Below are positions 8,493 to 16,167 of a stretch of 29,637 nucleotides of DNA, piece after piece; the first letter of the stretch is position 1, and every line of letters begins with the position of its first letter. Origin of the DNA: DAOUFU01 sp034429275 (GTDB lineage: Bacteria; Chloroflexota; Anaerolineae; Aggregatilineales; Aggregatilineaceae); contig DAOUFU010000238.1 of assembly GCA_034429275.1 (NCBI GenBank), forward strand, positions 1-29,637, given 5' to 3'. The translations under genes were made by a program, and so were the position numbers. The notes under the pieces are model-generated. The model ran no database searches. It was not told the DNA's origin and worked only from the letters and a program-made list of their open reading frames with translations.

Positions 8493-8506
8493 CGATCCTC
8501 TATCAT
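8477..8506 (+). promoter_or_regulatory. Candidate promoter for the DUF368 gene
   Basis: TTGCCT (8477-8482), an 18-nt spacer and TATCAT (8501-8506). The -10 matches 5 of 6 positions. If used, transcription starts near 8513, which rules out the upstream TTG at 8477 as the translation start and favours an ATG at 8555 or later. Confidence 0.45.
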
Positions 8507-8554
8507 ACGGGTTTCGTTTCCGGGCCGCCGTGTTGGGCGGCCCCGGTATGGTCG

Positions 8555-9571
8555 ATGGCGACCGATCACATGGCAGACGACGAGGAACAACACAAGGCTA
8601 TGGGCATTTTGCAGCGATTGGCTAACCGCTTCATCCCCGCAAACTGGCGCGCGCGGCTGCGGAACAAAGGCATCGTGCGGCTGTTCCTGACCGGCTTCTC
8701 GATGGGGTCGGCGGACCTGGTCCCCGGCGTCAGCGGGGGAACGATGGCCCTGATTTTTGGTATCTACGAGGAACTGATTCACAGCGTGCGGGTCGTCACT
8801 GGCGAGGTGGTGAGCCTGGCCTTGCGTGGGCAGATCAGGCAGGCGATCCGTGCGGTGCCCTGGGGCTTCCTGGTCCCGGTGGGCGTGGGCATGATGACCG
8901 CCATCTTCACCCTGGCCAGGCTCATCTCGTGGCTTCTGGACGATCACCCGGTGTTCATCTGGGCGTTTTTCTTCGGGCTGGTGGTGGCAGCGGTGATTGT
9001 GGTGGGCCGCCGCGTGGGCGTGTGGAGCGCCCAAACCCTGACCGCCCTGGTCATCGGCGCGGTCCTGACCTACCTGCTGGTGGGCGCGGTGCCGGTGCAC
9101 ACCCCGGCCACCGAGATCGCCTTCTTCCTTTCGGGCATGGTAGCGATTGTCGCCATGATCCTGCCTGGAATCTCTGGTTCGTTTTTGCTGGTGCTGATGG
9201 GCAAATATGCCCAGGTGCTCGACCTGGTGACCAACCGCGAATTCATTACGCTGGGCATCTTCGCGCTGGGGGCGGTAGTGGGGCTTTCCGCGTTCTCGCG
9301 CGTGCTGTCCTATATGTTCCGCCACCATCACCGGATGATGATGGCCGTGCTGACCGGCGTGCTGATCGGATCGCTGCGCAAAGTGTGGCCCTGGAAGGAA
9401 GTGCTGGAGACCACCCTAAACCGGCATGGCGAAGTCGTGCCATTGGTCGAAGCCAACCGCCTGCCGGACGCGGTCACGCTCGAAGTGTTCGTCGCGCTGA
9501 CGCTGATGGCAGCCGGTGTGGGGCTGATTCTATACCTGAGCCGGCACGAGGAAAGCGGAGAGCAGGAATAG
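8555..9571 (+). CDS. DUF368 (PopT-type) polyprenyl-phosphate transporter family membrane protein
   Basis: About 338 residues, a polytopic membrane protein of the DUF368 family. Some family members (PopT) recycle undecaprenyl phosphate across the membrane for cell-wall and glycan assembly; applying that role here is inference. The two family hallmarks are visible as internally repeated motifs: VPGVSGGTMALIFGIYEELI in the first half and LPGISGSFLLVLMGKY in the second, each next to hydrophobic helices. The frame is open upstream to 8477, but a likely promoter covers that part. ATG 8555 is chosen; 8570 and 8600 are alternatives, and no ribosome site is decisive. The gene appears to be an independent unit among the sugar genes. 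Confidence 0.85.
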   Translation: MATDHMADDEEQHKAMGILQRLANRFIPANWRARLRNKGIVRLFLTGFSMGSADLVPGVSGGTMALIFGIYEELIHSVRVVTGEVVSLALRGQIRQAIRAVPWGFLVPVGVGMMTAIFTLARLISWLLDDHPVFIWAFFFGLVVAAVIVVGRRVGVWSAQTLTALVIGAVLTYLLVGAVPVHTPATEIAFFLSGMVAIVAMILPGISGSFLLVLMGKYAQVLDLVTNREFITLGIFALGAVVGLSAFSRVLSYMFRHHHRMMMAVLTGVLIGSLRKVWPWKEVLETTLNRHGEVVPLVEANRLPDAVTLEVFVALTLMAAGVGLILYLSRHEESGEQE

Positions 9572-9620
9572 CCCTGTGGGCCGCCAGGCCGAGATGCTGT
9601 GCCCTGCGTGAGGCCGGGTA

Positions 9621-9649
9621 TTGCCTGCCGCCGTGCCCCAGGCTATGCT
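9621..9649 (+). promoter_or_regulatory. Candidate promoter for the LacI-family regulator
   Basis: TTGCCT (9621-9626), a 17-nt spacer and TATGCT (9644-9649). The -10 is the same hexamer as in the galactan operon promoter at 12052-12057, and the -35 is the same as in the DUF368 promoter. It lies 51 nt before the regulator's ATG. Confidence 0.5.
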
Positions 9650-9700
9650 AAGAGTAAGCGGTGAATCGGCAGCGCGCGGGTGCAATGAAGGACAGTGAGA

Positions 9701-10762
9701 ATGGCTGGCTCCAGGCAGGTGCCCAACAGGCAGGATCTCCAGGTCACCCAGGCGGATGTGGCGCGCAGGGCAGGGGTATCGCGCTCCATCGTCTCATACG
9801 TGATCAACGACGGGCCGCGCTCCGTCTCTGCCGAAACGCGGGCGCGCGTCCTGAAGGCCATCGAGGAACTGGGTTACCGCCCAAACAAGCACGCCCAGAT
9901 GCTCATGCGCCAGCAGGATTCCGTCGCGTCCGAAAAATACTTTGGCATCGTGCTGGCCGATGTCGAGATGTTCCGTCGGCCCTATTACGGCAGCATCCTG
10001 GCCGGCATCCACGAGCACGCCCACGCTCAGAACGGGCACATCCGGTTTGTGCGCGTCTTCCGCGACCTGAAGAATCCGGCCCTGTTCAATGAACTCATCC
10101 ACCCCGATGAAGTCTCCGGCCTGATCCTGCTGGGGCTGGACCAGGTGCTGGTCGGCAGCGATGATCATCACCTGCTGGATCAAATCCTGTCGCGCATCAC
10201 CAACGCGGTCACCGTCGAATGGCGCTGGGACGGCGTGCCGTCGATCCAGTTCGACCGCCAGGAAGCCGGGTACAAGGCGGCCCGTCACCTGGTCGAGCTG
10301 GGGCACCGCGAGATCGCCTACATTGGCCAATCCGACAGGCGGTTGGCGGGCTATCAGCAGGCGTTGTGGGAGAACGGCCTGCCCGTCGCTCAGGATGCCA
10401 TCTGGAGCGATGCCGACAACGCCCACAAGGGCTATGAGGACTGTATGCGCCTGGTCCGGCGCGGAGACCTGCCCGGCGCGGTCGTGGCGGGCAGCGATGA
10501 GGTCGCCTTTGGTGTGCTCAAGGGCCTGCACGATCACCGTGTGCGCGTGCCCGACGACATGGCGCTGGTCAGCATCGACGACATCGACCTTTCGGCATTC
10601 GTCAGCCCCGCGTTGACCACCGTGCACGTGCCCAAAGAGGAAATGGGCCTCTACGCCGTGCAAATCCTGGTGAACTACAGCGCTCAGCCGAATATTCCCT
10701 CTGCTTCAATCATTCTGCCCACCGAACTCACCATCCGCGAATCGTGCGGCGCGCGCCGCTGA
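9701..10762 (+). CDS. LacI-family transcriptional regulator
   Basis: A 353-residue sugar-responsive repressor. The N-terminal helix-turn-helix is clear (TQADVARRAGVSRSIVSYVI, about residues 14-33), followed by the hinge helix region RVLKAIEELGYRPN. The rest is a periplasmic-binding-protein-like effector domain with the family landmarks VAGSDEVAFGVLKGL, a DDIDLS segment and PALTTVHVPKEEMG. The start is ATG 9701 because AAGGA (9688-9692) lies 8 nt upstream; GTG 9695 is in frame but too close to that site. It has its own promoter and a likely terminator. It probably controls one or more sugar operons nearby; a palindromic CG-centred operator at 12075-12088 is the best candidate target. Its effector is unknown. 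Confidence 0.93.
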   Translation: MAGSRQVPNRQDLQVTQADVARRAGVSRSIVSYVINDGPRSVSAETRARVLKAIEELGYRPNKHAQMLMRQQDSVASEKYFGIVLADVEMFRRPYYGSILAGIHEHAHAQNGHIRFVRVFRDLKNPALFNELIHPDEVSGLILLGLDQVLVGSDDHHLLDQILSRITNAVTVEWRWDGVPSIQFDRQEAGYKAARHLVELGHREIAYIGQSDRRLAGYQQALWENGLPVAQDAIWSDADNAHKGYEDCMRLVRRGDLPGAVVAGSDEVAFGVLKGLHDHRVRVPDDMALVSIDDIDLSAFVSPALTTVHVPKEEMGLYAVQILVNYSAQPNIPSASIILPTELTIRESCGARR

Positions 10763-10773
10763 GCACCTACTGA

Positions 10774-10806
10774 TGGCCATGCGCGCGGGGCCAATTTCTG
10801 TTTTTT
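10774..10806 (+). terminator. Likely intrinsic terminator of the LacI-family gene
   Basis: TGGCC (10774-10778) pairs with GGCCA (10789-10793) around a 10-nt GC-rich loop and is followed by a T-rich tail ending in TTTTTT (10801-10806). It begins 11 nt after the stop codon. The stem is only 5 bp, so efficiency is uncertain. Confidence 0.5.
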
Positions 10807-10871
10807 CCGAACCTGAGATATAGTGGGTTCGTTAATCGCCTTCTCCACGCAAACACCTAGAGAGTCCAAAG

Positions 10872-11792
10872 ATGAATTGCCCAAGATGTGGTGCTGAAAA
10901 CGTCAGTTCCCGCTTATACTGCTCTGCCTGCGGCGCATCTCTCACCAGGCCGTTGTCCGAAACTTCTTCAAAAAAACGCCGCTCATTTCATGCCAAAACT
11001 GTTTTGTGGATCGTCGCCGTCATCGCCATTAATCTGGCTGGCTGCGTTCTTTCAGTGACTCAGAACAGCCCAGGGTTGTTCTTTCTTCTCCTGGCAGTGG
11101 ATGTTTTCGCAGCTTCGGCGGCCCTGTGGAGACAGGGGTTTCATGCAACGGCAGTGACAATCGGCATGACCGTGGTGACTGTGGCTGTGATGGTCCTCGT
11201 CGGGAATCTTTACAGCCGTTTTGATACAAAACGCAGGCAGGATCGGCTGGAACAGCAGCACAAGGATTTGCAGGCGCTGGCTCAGACGTGGGGATCTGGC
11301 GTCATGGCGTGCGACCCACTGCCCAGAAATGATATTGTCGCACGCCAGGGTTTTGTTCCAGACACAACTCCCAGGGAGATTTTGTTGATTGAATCCCCCA
11401 ACGTGAGTTCCTGGCAGGCCCTGCTTCCTGCCGATGAACAGCCTCCAACATCCGCCGAAGTTAATTGGGTGGTTTGCCTGGTCCCGCAGGAAATAGACAG
11501 CAAGTGTAGATACGATGGGGGCGTGAGTTTGTCCTACTACTACACGCTGCTCGATATTCGCCTGTATTATGTTGGGGATGGGCGGCTGGAATTCCTTGGA
11601 GGGACTCAACTCGCCGGTTCCCTGGAGGAAAGTTGCCCTCCCAGCGTACACACGGTGAACGGTGGAATTGACTATGTGATTATGGCTGATGGCAGCCACA
11701 AATCCCCCTCTGAACTGCACCTTGACCAAACCGTATCGTTTGATCGGGCATATGAGCAAATCGCTCAGATGATTGAAAATAAAACGCAGTAA
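10872..11792 (+). CDS. Zinc-ribbon membrane protein of unknown function
   Basis: A 306-residue protein that is not recognised as a named family. It begins with a zinc ribbon of the form C3-x2-C6 ... C17-x2-C20, then a basic linker (KKRR), then hydrophobic segments around residues 43-60, 67-85 and 92-111. A charged, coil-prone stretch (about 116-136) leads into a C-terminal soluble domain with several Cys (for example C147, C205 and C215). The zinc ribbon would be cytoplasmic. With three membrane segments the C-terminal domain would be outside; a re-entrant segment would change that. Base composition is visibly less GC-rich than its neighbours and codon use is more mixed. A possible -10 TATAGT (10819-10824) lies upstream. 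The gene may be a recent arrival. Confidence 0.7.
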   Translation: MNCPRCGAENVSSRLYCSACGASLTRPLSETSSKKRRSFHAKTVLWIVAVIAINLAGCVLSVTQNSPGLFFLLLAVDVFAASAALWRQGFHATAVTIGMTVVTVAVMVLVGNLYSRFDTKRRQDRLEQQHKDLQALAQTWGSGVMACDPLPRNDIVARQGFVPDTTPREILLIESPNVSSWQALLPADEQPPTSAEVNWVVCLVPQEIDSKCRYDGGVSLSYYYTLLDIRLYYVGDGRLEFLGGTQLAGSLEESCPPSVHTVNGGIDYVIMADGSHKSPSELHLDQTVSFDRAYEQIAQMIENKTQ

Positions 11793-11831
11793 GACGGAGA
11801 CGGTATTAACCGAGACTCTCATACATCTGAT

Positions 11832-11861
11832 AAGGGGGATGTTCGCCTGAACATTTCCCTT
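11832..11861 (+). terminator. Strong hairpin after the zinc-ribbon gene
   Basis: AAGGGGGATGTTC (11832-11844) and GAACATTTCCCTT (11849-11861) form a 13-bp stem with two G-U pairs and a 4-nt loop (GCCT), 39 nt after the stop codon. No T tract follows, so it may stop transcription weakly or protect the mRNA 3' end. The G-U pairs exist only in + strand RNA; on the other strand they become A-C mismatches, which supports + strand function. Confidence 0.5.
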
Positions 11862-12027
11862 CAATGTGAACACAGTTTCGTAACTCAGTCGCCCAGGCGA
11901 GAGGTATGTATCCCGTGCCTCGCCCTCCCTGCCTCCCTGTTTCCTCAAAAAGCGCATTATGAGTAGTGCCATGCGCAATGTCTTCGACGAACGCGCCGGT
12001 CGTGCTGCCTGACCTGCAAAAAGGGGT
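11862..12027 (+). other. Non-coding stretch before the galactan operon promoter
   Basis: Part of a 349-nt gap between the zinc-ribbon gene and the GH53 gene. It holds a pyrimidine-rich patch (about 11920-11945) and no convincing gene. A 95-codon open frame on the - strand (11806-12093) crosses it but also crosses the promoter and operator and has no family features. I see nothing else in it. Confidence 0.5.
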
Positions 12028-12057
12028 TTGACAAACGGCCCTGAATCGTTGTATGCT
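12028..12057 (+). promoter_or_regulatory. Strong sigma-70-type promoter of the galactan operon
   Basis: TTGACA (12028-12033) is a perfect -35, followed after 18 nt by TATGCT (12052-12057). It is the best promoter in the window. Predicted transcription start is near 12064, inside the palindromic operator region, with a leader of about 80 nt before the GH53 ATG. Confidence 0.75.
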
Positions 12058-12059
12058 GT

Positions 12060-12090
12060 GATCAACGCGAGTCGTCAACGCGCGTTGATC
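12060..12090 (+). promoter_or_regulatory. LacI-type operator with three half-sites
   Basis: TCAACGCGCGTTGA (12075-12088) is a perfect 14-bp palindrome centred on CG, the typical form of LacI-family operators. A further half-site TCAACGCG lies at 12062-12069, so GATCAACGCG (12060-12069) is also the inverted partner of CGCGTTGATC (12081-12090). The cluster covers the predicted transcription start, where a bound repressor would block the polymerase. The LacI-family protein encoded at 9701-10762 is the obvious candidate regulator (inference). Confidence 0.7.
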
Positions 12091-12141
12091 CACTATACAG
12101 CCCTTTTCATCAGGATTCTTTTTTCACCAGGGTGAAGCGCA

Positions 12142-13224
12142 ATGACCCCCCACCTGCCGCCGATTGTTCTGGGTGCCGACCTGTCCTACGTCAACGAGAT
12201 GGAAGATCATGGCGGGCTGTACCGGCGCGGCGGGCAGGTGTGCGACCCGTTCCGGCTGCTGCGCGACTGCGGGGCCAACCTGGTCCGCGTGCGGCTGTGG
12301 CACACCCCCACCTGGACCACCTACAGCACCCTCGACGATGTGCGTAAGACTATCCGCCGGGCGAAGGCGCTCGACATGGCGGTGCTGCTCGACTTCCACT
12401 ATTCCGATTCCTGGGCCGACCCGGCCAAGCAGATCATCCCGGCAGCCTGGGCGCATATCCGCGAGGTGGAGGCCCTGGCGCAGGCGCTCTACGATTACAC
12501 TCTCGGCGTGCTGGCCGATCTTGACCGCGACGGCCTGATGCCGGAAGTGGTGCAGGTGGGCAACGAGATCAACTCCGAGATGCTGCTCGATCACGAGGTA
12601 GGCGAGGCGGGCGCGCCGATCAACTGGCCGCGTAACGCGGCATTGATCAACGCCGGGCTGCGCGCGGGGCGCGATGCCGGGCGAGCTGCCGCCATCCAGC
12701 CGCTGACCATGCTGCACATCGCCCAGCCGGAAAACGTGATCCCCTGGTTTGATGCGGCGCTGGCTGCCGGGGTGAGCGATTTCGATCTGATTGGCCTGTC
12801 CTACTACTCGAACTGGAGCCGCTGTTCCATCCCCGAAGCCGGGCAGACCATCCGCGCCATTCGTGAGCGCTATGGGCGCGGCGTGATGATCGTGGAGACG
12901 GCCTATCCCTGGACGCTGGATGAGGCCGACGATCTGCCCAATATTCTCGGCCCGGCCTCGACTGTGCCCGGCTATCCGGCCACGCCCGCCGGGCAGAAGC
13001 AGTACCTCATCGACCTGACCCAGACGGTGATCGACAATGGTGGGCTGGGCGTTGTCTACTGGGAACCGGCCTGGATTTCGACCGCTGCCCGCACGCAGTG
13101 GGGGACCGGATCGCACTGGGACAACGCGACCTTTTTCGACTTTCACCGCGCCAACGAAGCGCACGAAGGCATCGAGTTTTTTTCACACCCCTATCGACTG
13201 CCCCCAGCCGGTAGCGCGCAGTGA
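12142..13224 (+). CDS. Cytoplasmic GH53 endo-beta-1,4-galactanase
   Basis: A 360-residue enzyme of family GH53, which cleaves beta-1,4-galactan chains of type I arabinogalactan. It is a single TIM-barrel catalytic domain filling the chain. The acid/base is E142 (VGNEIN) and the nucleophile E252 (VETAYPW). GADLSYVNEME at residues 11-21 and RVRLWHTPTWT are other family landmarks. No signal peptide is present, and the promoter position leaves no room for one, so it should work inside the cell on imported galacto-oligosaccharides. This is unusual because most GH53 enzymes are secreted. AGGGTGA (12129-12135) supports the ATG. It is the first gene behind the operator-controlled promoter and a close paralogue of the secreted GH53 at the operon's end. 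Confidence 0.93.
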   Translation: MTPHLPPIVLGADLSYVNEMEDHGGLYRRGGQVCDPFRLLRDCGANLVRVRLWHTPTWTTYSTLDDVRKTIRRAKALDMAVLLDFHYSDSWADPAKQIIPAAWAHIREVEALAQALYDYTLGVLADLDRDGLMPEVVQVGNEINSEMLLDHEVGEAGAPINWPRNAALINAGLRAGRDAGRAAAIQPLTMLHIAQPENVIPWFDAALAAGVSDFDLIGLSYYSNWSRCSIPEAGQTIRAIRERYGRGVMIVETAYPWTLDEADDLPNILGPASTVPGYPATPAGQKQYLIDLTQTVIDNGGLGVVYWEPAWISTAARTQWGTGSHWDNATFFDFHRANEAHEGIEFFSHPYRLPPAGSAQ

Positions 13225-13274
13225 ATCATGTGTTCGACCTGGTTGAAGAAGCTTATTTACGAAAGGAAAACAGC

Positions 13275-14486
13275 ATGAAAACCCGTTCGCACCTGGTGTT
13301 ACTCGTTGTTTTGGCGCTGGCGATGCTGGGCAGCGCCAGCCTGAGCGCCGCACAGCAGAGCACGCTGACCATCTGGACCGATGATCAGCGCCTGCCGGTC
13401 ATCACCGAGCTTTCCAAGCAGTTCACCGAAGAGTATGGGATCGAAGTGGTGGTGGAGCCGATGGGCATCCAGGACACCAAAGATGCCATGATTCGCGGCG
13501 CATCCACCGGCGAGGGGCCGGACCTGTTCATCATCCCGCATGACAACATCGGCGCGCTGGTCGAAAGCGGCGTGGTTGCCCCCATCGACCTGGGCGACAA
13601 GGCCGACAAGTTCCTGCCGAATGCGCTGGAAGGCTTCTTCTATAACGGCCAGCTCTACGGTGTGCCGTTCGCCATCGAGAATGATGCCTGCTTCCGCAAT
13701 ACCGAGATGCTGCCCGAAATGCCCGCCACCTGGGCCGAACTGGCCGAAGCCGGTAAAGCGCTGGTGGACGCGGGCAAGGCCCAATACGCCGCCGCCTTCC
13801 CGGACCTGGGCTACAACTACTACCCGGTCTATTCGGCCTTCGGCGGTTACCTGTTTGGCCGTGACGAAGCGGGCAACTACACCCCTGATGATGTCGGCAT
13901 GGACAGCGAGGGCATGATCGCGGGCGCGCAGTGGGCCTACGACCTGATCCAGGCCGGGTATGCGTCGCAGAACCTGGACTGGGAAGCCGCCCATGTCATG
14001 TTCGAGACGGGACAGGCCCCCTTCATCATCACCGGCCCATGGGCGGTGGGACGCTTCAAGGATGCGGGCATCCCCTATGCCATCAGCGCCTGCCCGGCTG
14101 CCGAAGCTGGCGGCGAGCAGGGCGCGCCTCTGATCGGCGTGCAGGGCTTCATGGTGAACGCCAATTCCGAGAATGTGCTGCTGGCCCAGACCTACCTGCT
14201 GGAGTTCATCGCCACCGACGAGGCGATGCAGTACATCTTCGACATGGACCCTCGCCCCTCGGCCTGGGTGTCGATCTTTGAGGCGACCGAAGACCCGGAT
14301 ATGCAGGGCTTTGCGCAGGCCGGAGTCAATGGCCAGCCTATGCCCGCCATCCCCGCGATGGGCACCGTCTGGGATGCCTGGGGCAACGCCGGCATCCTGA
14401 TCGCGCAGGGGCAGCTCACGCCTGCCGAGGCGCTGGCCGATGCTGCTACCCAGATTCGCAATCAAATCGCTGAATCCGCACAATAG
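13275..14486 (+). CDS. CUT1 ABC transporter oligosaccharide-binding protein (MalE/GanS-like)
   Basis: A 403-residue exported binding protein of the maltose/galacto-oligosaccharide type. Residues 1 to about 26 form a Sec signal peptide (basic KTR, hydrophobic core, cleavage near SAA); there is no lipobox cysteine. MalE-like features include LTIWTDD at the mature N-terminus, GPDLFIIPHDNIG, LYGVPFAIENDA and GPWAVGRFKDAG. The frame is open to a GTG at 13221 overlapping the GH53 stop, but ATG 13275 is chosen because AAAGGAAA (13262-13269) precedes it and the signal peptide starts there. Its place between GH53 genes argues for beta-1,4-galacto-oligosaccharides as ligand, as in the ganSPQ system of Bacillus (inference). 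A stem-loop follows the stop. Confidence 0.9.
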   Translation: MKTRSHLVLLVVLALAMLGSASLSAAQQSTLTIWTDDQRLPVITELSKQFTEEYGIEVVVEPMGIQDTKDAMIRGASTGEGPDLFIIPHDNIGALVESGVVAPIDLGDKADKFLPNALEGFFYNGQLYGVPFAIENDACFRNTEMLPEMPATWAELAEAGKALVDAGKAQYAAAFPDLGYNYYPVYSAFGGYLFGRDEAGNYTPDDVGMDSEGMIAGAQWAYDLIQAGYASQNLDWEAAHVMFETGQAPFIITGPWAVGRFKDAGIPYAISACPAAEAGGEQGAPLIGVQGFMVNANSENVLLAQTYLLEFIATDEAMQYIFDMDPRPSAWVSIFEATEDPDMQGFAQAGVNGQPMPAIPAMGTVWDAWGNAGILIAQGQLTPAEALADAATQIRNQIAESAQ

Positions 14487-14504
14487 AAGTTGAACCGGTC
14501 ACTG

Positions 14505-14532
14505 CTGGCCCGGTAGAGTTCTGCCGGGCCAG
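14505..14532 (+). promoter_or_regulatory. Stem-loop between binding-protein and MalF-like genes
   Basis: CTGGCCCGGTAG (14505-14516) and CTGCCGGGCCAG (14521-14532) form a 12-bp stem with one G-U pair and a tight AGTT loop. It starts 18 nt after the binding-protein stop. No T tract follows. Position and strength match the stem-loops after the other two binding-protein genes. Confidence 0.75.
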
Positions 14533-14610
14533 TCCGATCTCATCACACCGGGAAAAGGGCGCAACCTGCCGCGCCCGCCATGTCACGGGTAGCCAGTGAG
14601 GACGATCCCC

Positions 14611-16167
14611 ATGATGGCATTCTTGCAGCGATCACTCCAGCGTCACGGCGCGACGGCGATACGCCTTGTGGGCATTGCCGCCATCGACGCCCTACTGCTG
14701 TGGCTGACTCTCCGGCTCGCCTCCGATGGATTCCTGTTCATCGGGCTGGCGTTTTTGCTGGTGGCGGTGTTTCTGACTTCGGTCTTTCTGCTGCGGGCGC
14801 TGGTGGCCTATCGCTGGATGGCCGCCGGGCTGTCGCTGATGCTGGTCTTCACGGTGTACCCGATCTTCTACACCTTCGTGATCGCCTCGACCAACACCGG
14901 GCACGGCCATATCCTGACCAAAGAGCAGGCCATCGCCAGCCTGGAGCGGCAGACCTATACCCCGGAGGACAGCCAGTCCTACCACTGGACGGCCTTTCAA
15001 TCACCGGGCGGCGAATTCGCGCTGTGGCTGCAAGCCGGGGATTCTCCGGCGCTGCTGGCCCGCCCCGGCAAGCCGCTGGTCGCTGCCGCACCGGGTGAGC
15101 ACGGCGTCGGCGAGCTGGACGCGGACGGCATCCCGCTCACGCTGGACGGCTATACCCGGCTGGAACGCCGGCAGGTGGTCCCGCTGATCAACACGCTGGG
15201 CCAGATCGAATTCGGTGAGCCGCCCGATACAGTGAAGATCAAGTCGATGAGCGAGGCGACCCGATTGGAGCCGCGCTACCGCTACGACCCCGCGCAGGAC
15301 GCCATCATCGACCAGAGCACCGGCACCGTCTATACGCCGCGGAAGGGCACGTTCGTTTCGGCGGAGGGCGAGCGGCTGACTCCGGGCTTTTTTGTGGGCG
15401 TGGGCCTCAACAACTTCGAGCGGTTCTTCGCCAGCTCGGCGCTGCGCGGCCCGCTCTTCCAGATCGTGGTCTGGAACTTTGCCTTCGCTTTCTTCAGCGT
15501 GCTGCTCAGCTTCGCGCTGGGGCTGTTCATCGCCGTGCTGTTCGATGACCTGCCCGGCAAACGAATCATCCGCGCGCTGCTGATCATCCCCTATCCGATC
15601 CCCGCGCTGGTGTCGATCCTGATCTGGCGCAACCTGCTCAACCCGGATTTTGGGGCGATCACCAGGGTGCTGGAAGACACCTTTGGCACGGCCCCCAACT
15701 GGCTGCTCGACCCCGCCTGGGCGCGGATCGGCGTCATCATGATCAATATGTGGCTGTCCTATCCCTACTTTTACATCATCTCCAGCGGGGCGCTGCAAGC
15801 CATCCCGCGCGAATTATTCGATGCCGCGGCGGTGGACGGCGCGAACGTGTGGGACCGCTTCCGGCGGATCACCCTGCCGCTGCTGCTGAACATCGTCAGC
15901 CCGCTGTTGATCGCGTCCTTCAGCTTCAACTTCAACAACTTCAACCTGATCTACATCTTCAACCAGGGGCGACCACCCATCGCAGGCACGCCGATCCCTG
16001 CCGGGCACACCGATATCCTGCTGTCGTTTGTGTATAAGCTGGCGTTCACTTCGGCGCAGTCCGATTACGGGCTGGCCTCGGCCATTTCGATCGTGCTGTT
16101 TGTGTTCGTCGCCGCGATCACCTGGCTCCAGTTCCGGTATACGCGCGCGTTGGAGGACCGAATCTGA
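14611..16167 (+). CDS. MalF-like ABC permease with large P2-type extracytoplasmic domain
   Basis: A 518-residue permease of the MalF/GanP branch of CUT1. After several N-terminal helices (about 15-100) comes a long soluble insertion of about 160 residues. It corresponds to the periplasmic P2 loop of MalF, which contacts the binding protein, and contains the family segment LTKEQAIASLE. The C-terminal core holds the remaining helices and the EAA loop (DAAAVDGA at 404-411). A GTG at 14596 is in frame, but ATG 14611 is preferred since TGAGGA (14597-14602) lies 8 nt upstream. It overlaps the next gene by one base (TGATG), so the two permeases are translationally coupled. Confidence 0.93.
   Translation: MMAFLQRSLQRHGATAIRLVGIAAIDALLLWLTLRLASDGFLFIGLAFLLVAVFLTSVFLLRALVAYRWMAAGLSLMLVFTVYPIFYTFVIASTNTGHGHILTKEQAIASLERQTYTPEDSQSYHWTAFQSPGGEFALWLQAGDSPALLARPGKPLVAAAPGEHGVGELDADGIPLTLDGYTRLERRQVVPLINTLGQIEFGEPPDTVKIKSMSEATRLEPRYRYDPAQDAIIDQSTGTVYTPRKGTFVSAEGERLTPGFFVGVGLNNFERFFASSALRGPLFQIVVWNFAFAFFSVLLSFALGLFIAVLFDDLPGKRIIRALLIIPYPIPALVSILIWRNLLNPDFGAITRVLEDTFGTAPNWLLDPAWARIGVIMINMWLSYPYFYIISSGALQAIPRELFDAAAVDGANVWDRFRRITLPLLLNIVSPLLIASFSFNFNNFNLIYIFNQGRPPIAGTPIPAGHTDILLSFVYKLAFTSAQSDYGLASAISIVLFVFVAAITWLQFRYTRALEDRI

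Noticed and set aside
11806..12093. A 95-codon open frame on the - strand in the gap before the galactan operon
   Set aside because: It runs across the promoter and operator, shows no domain or ribosome site and has no partner gene.
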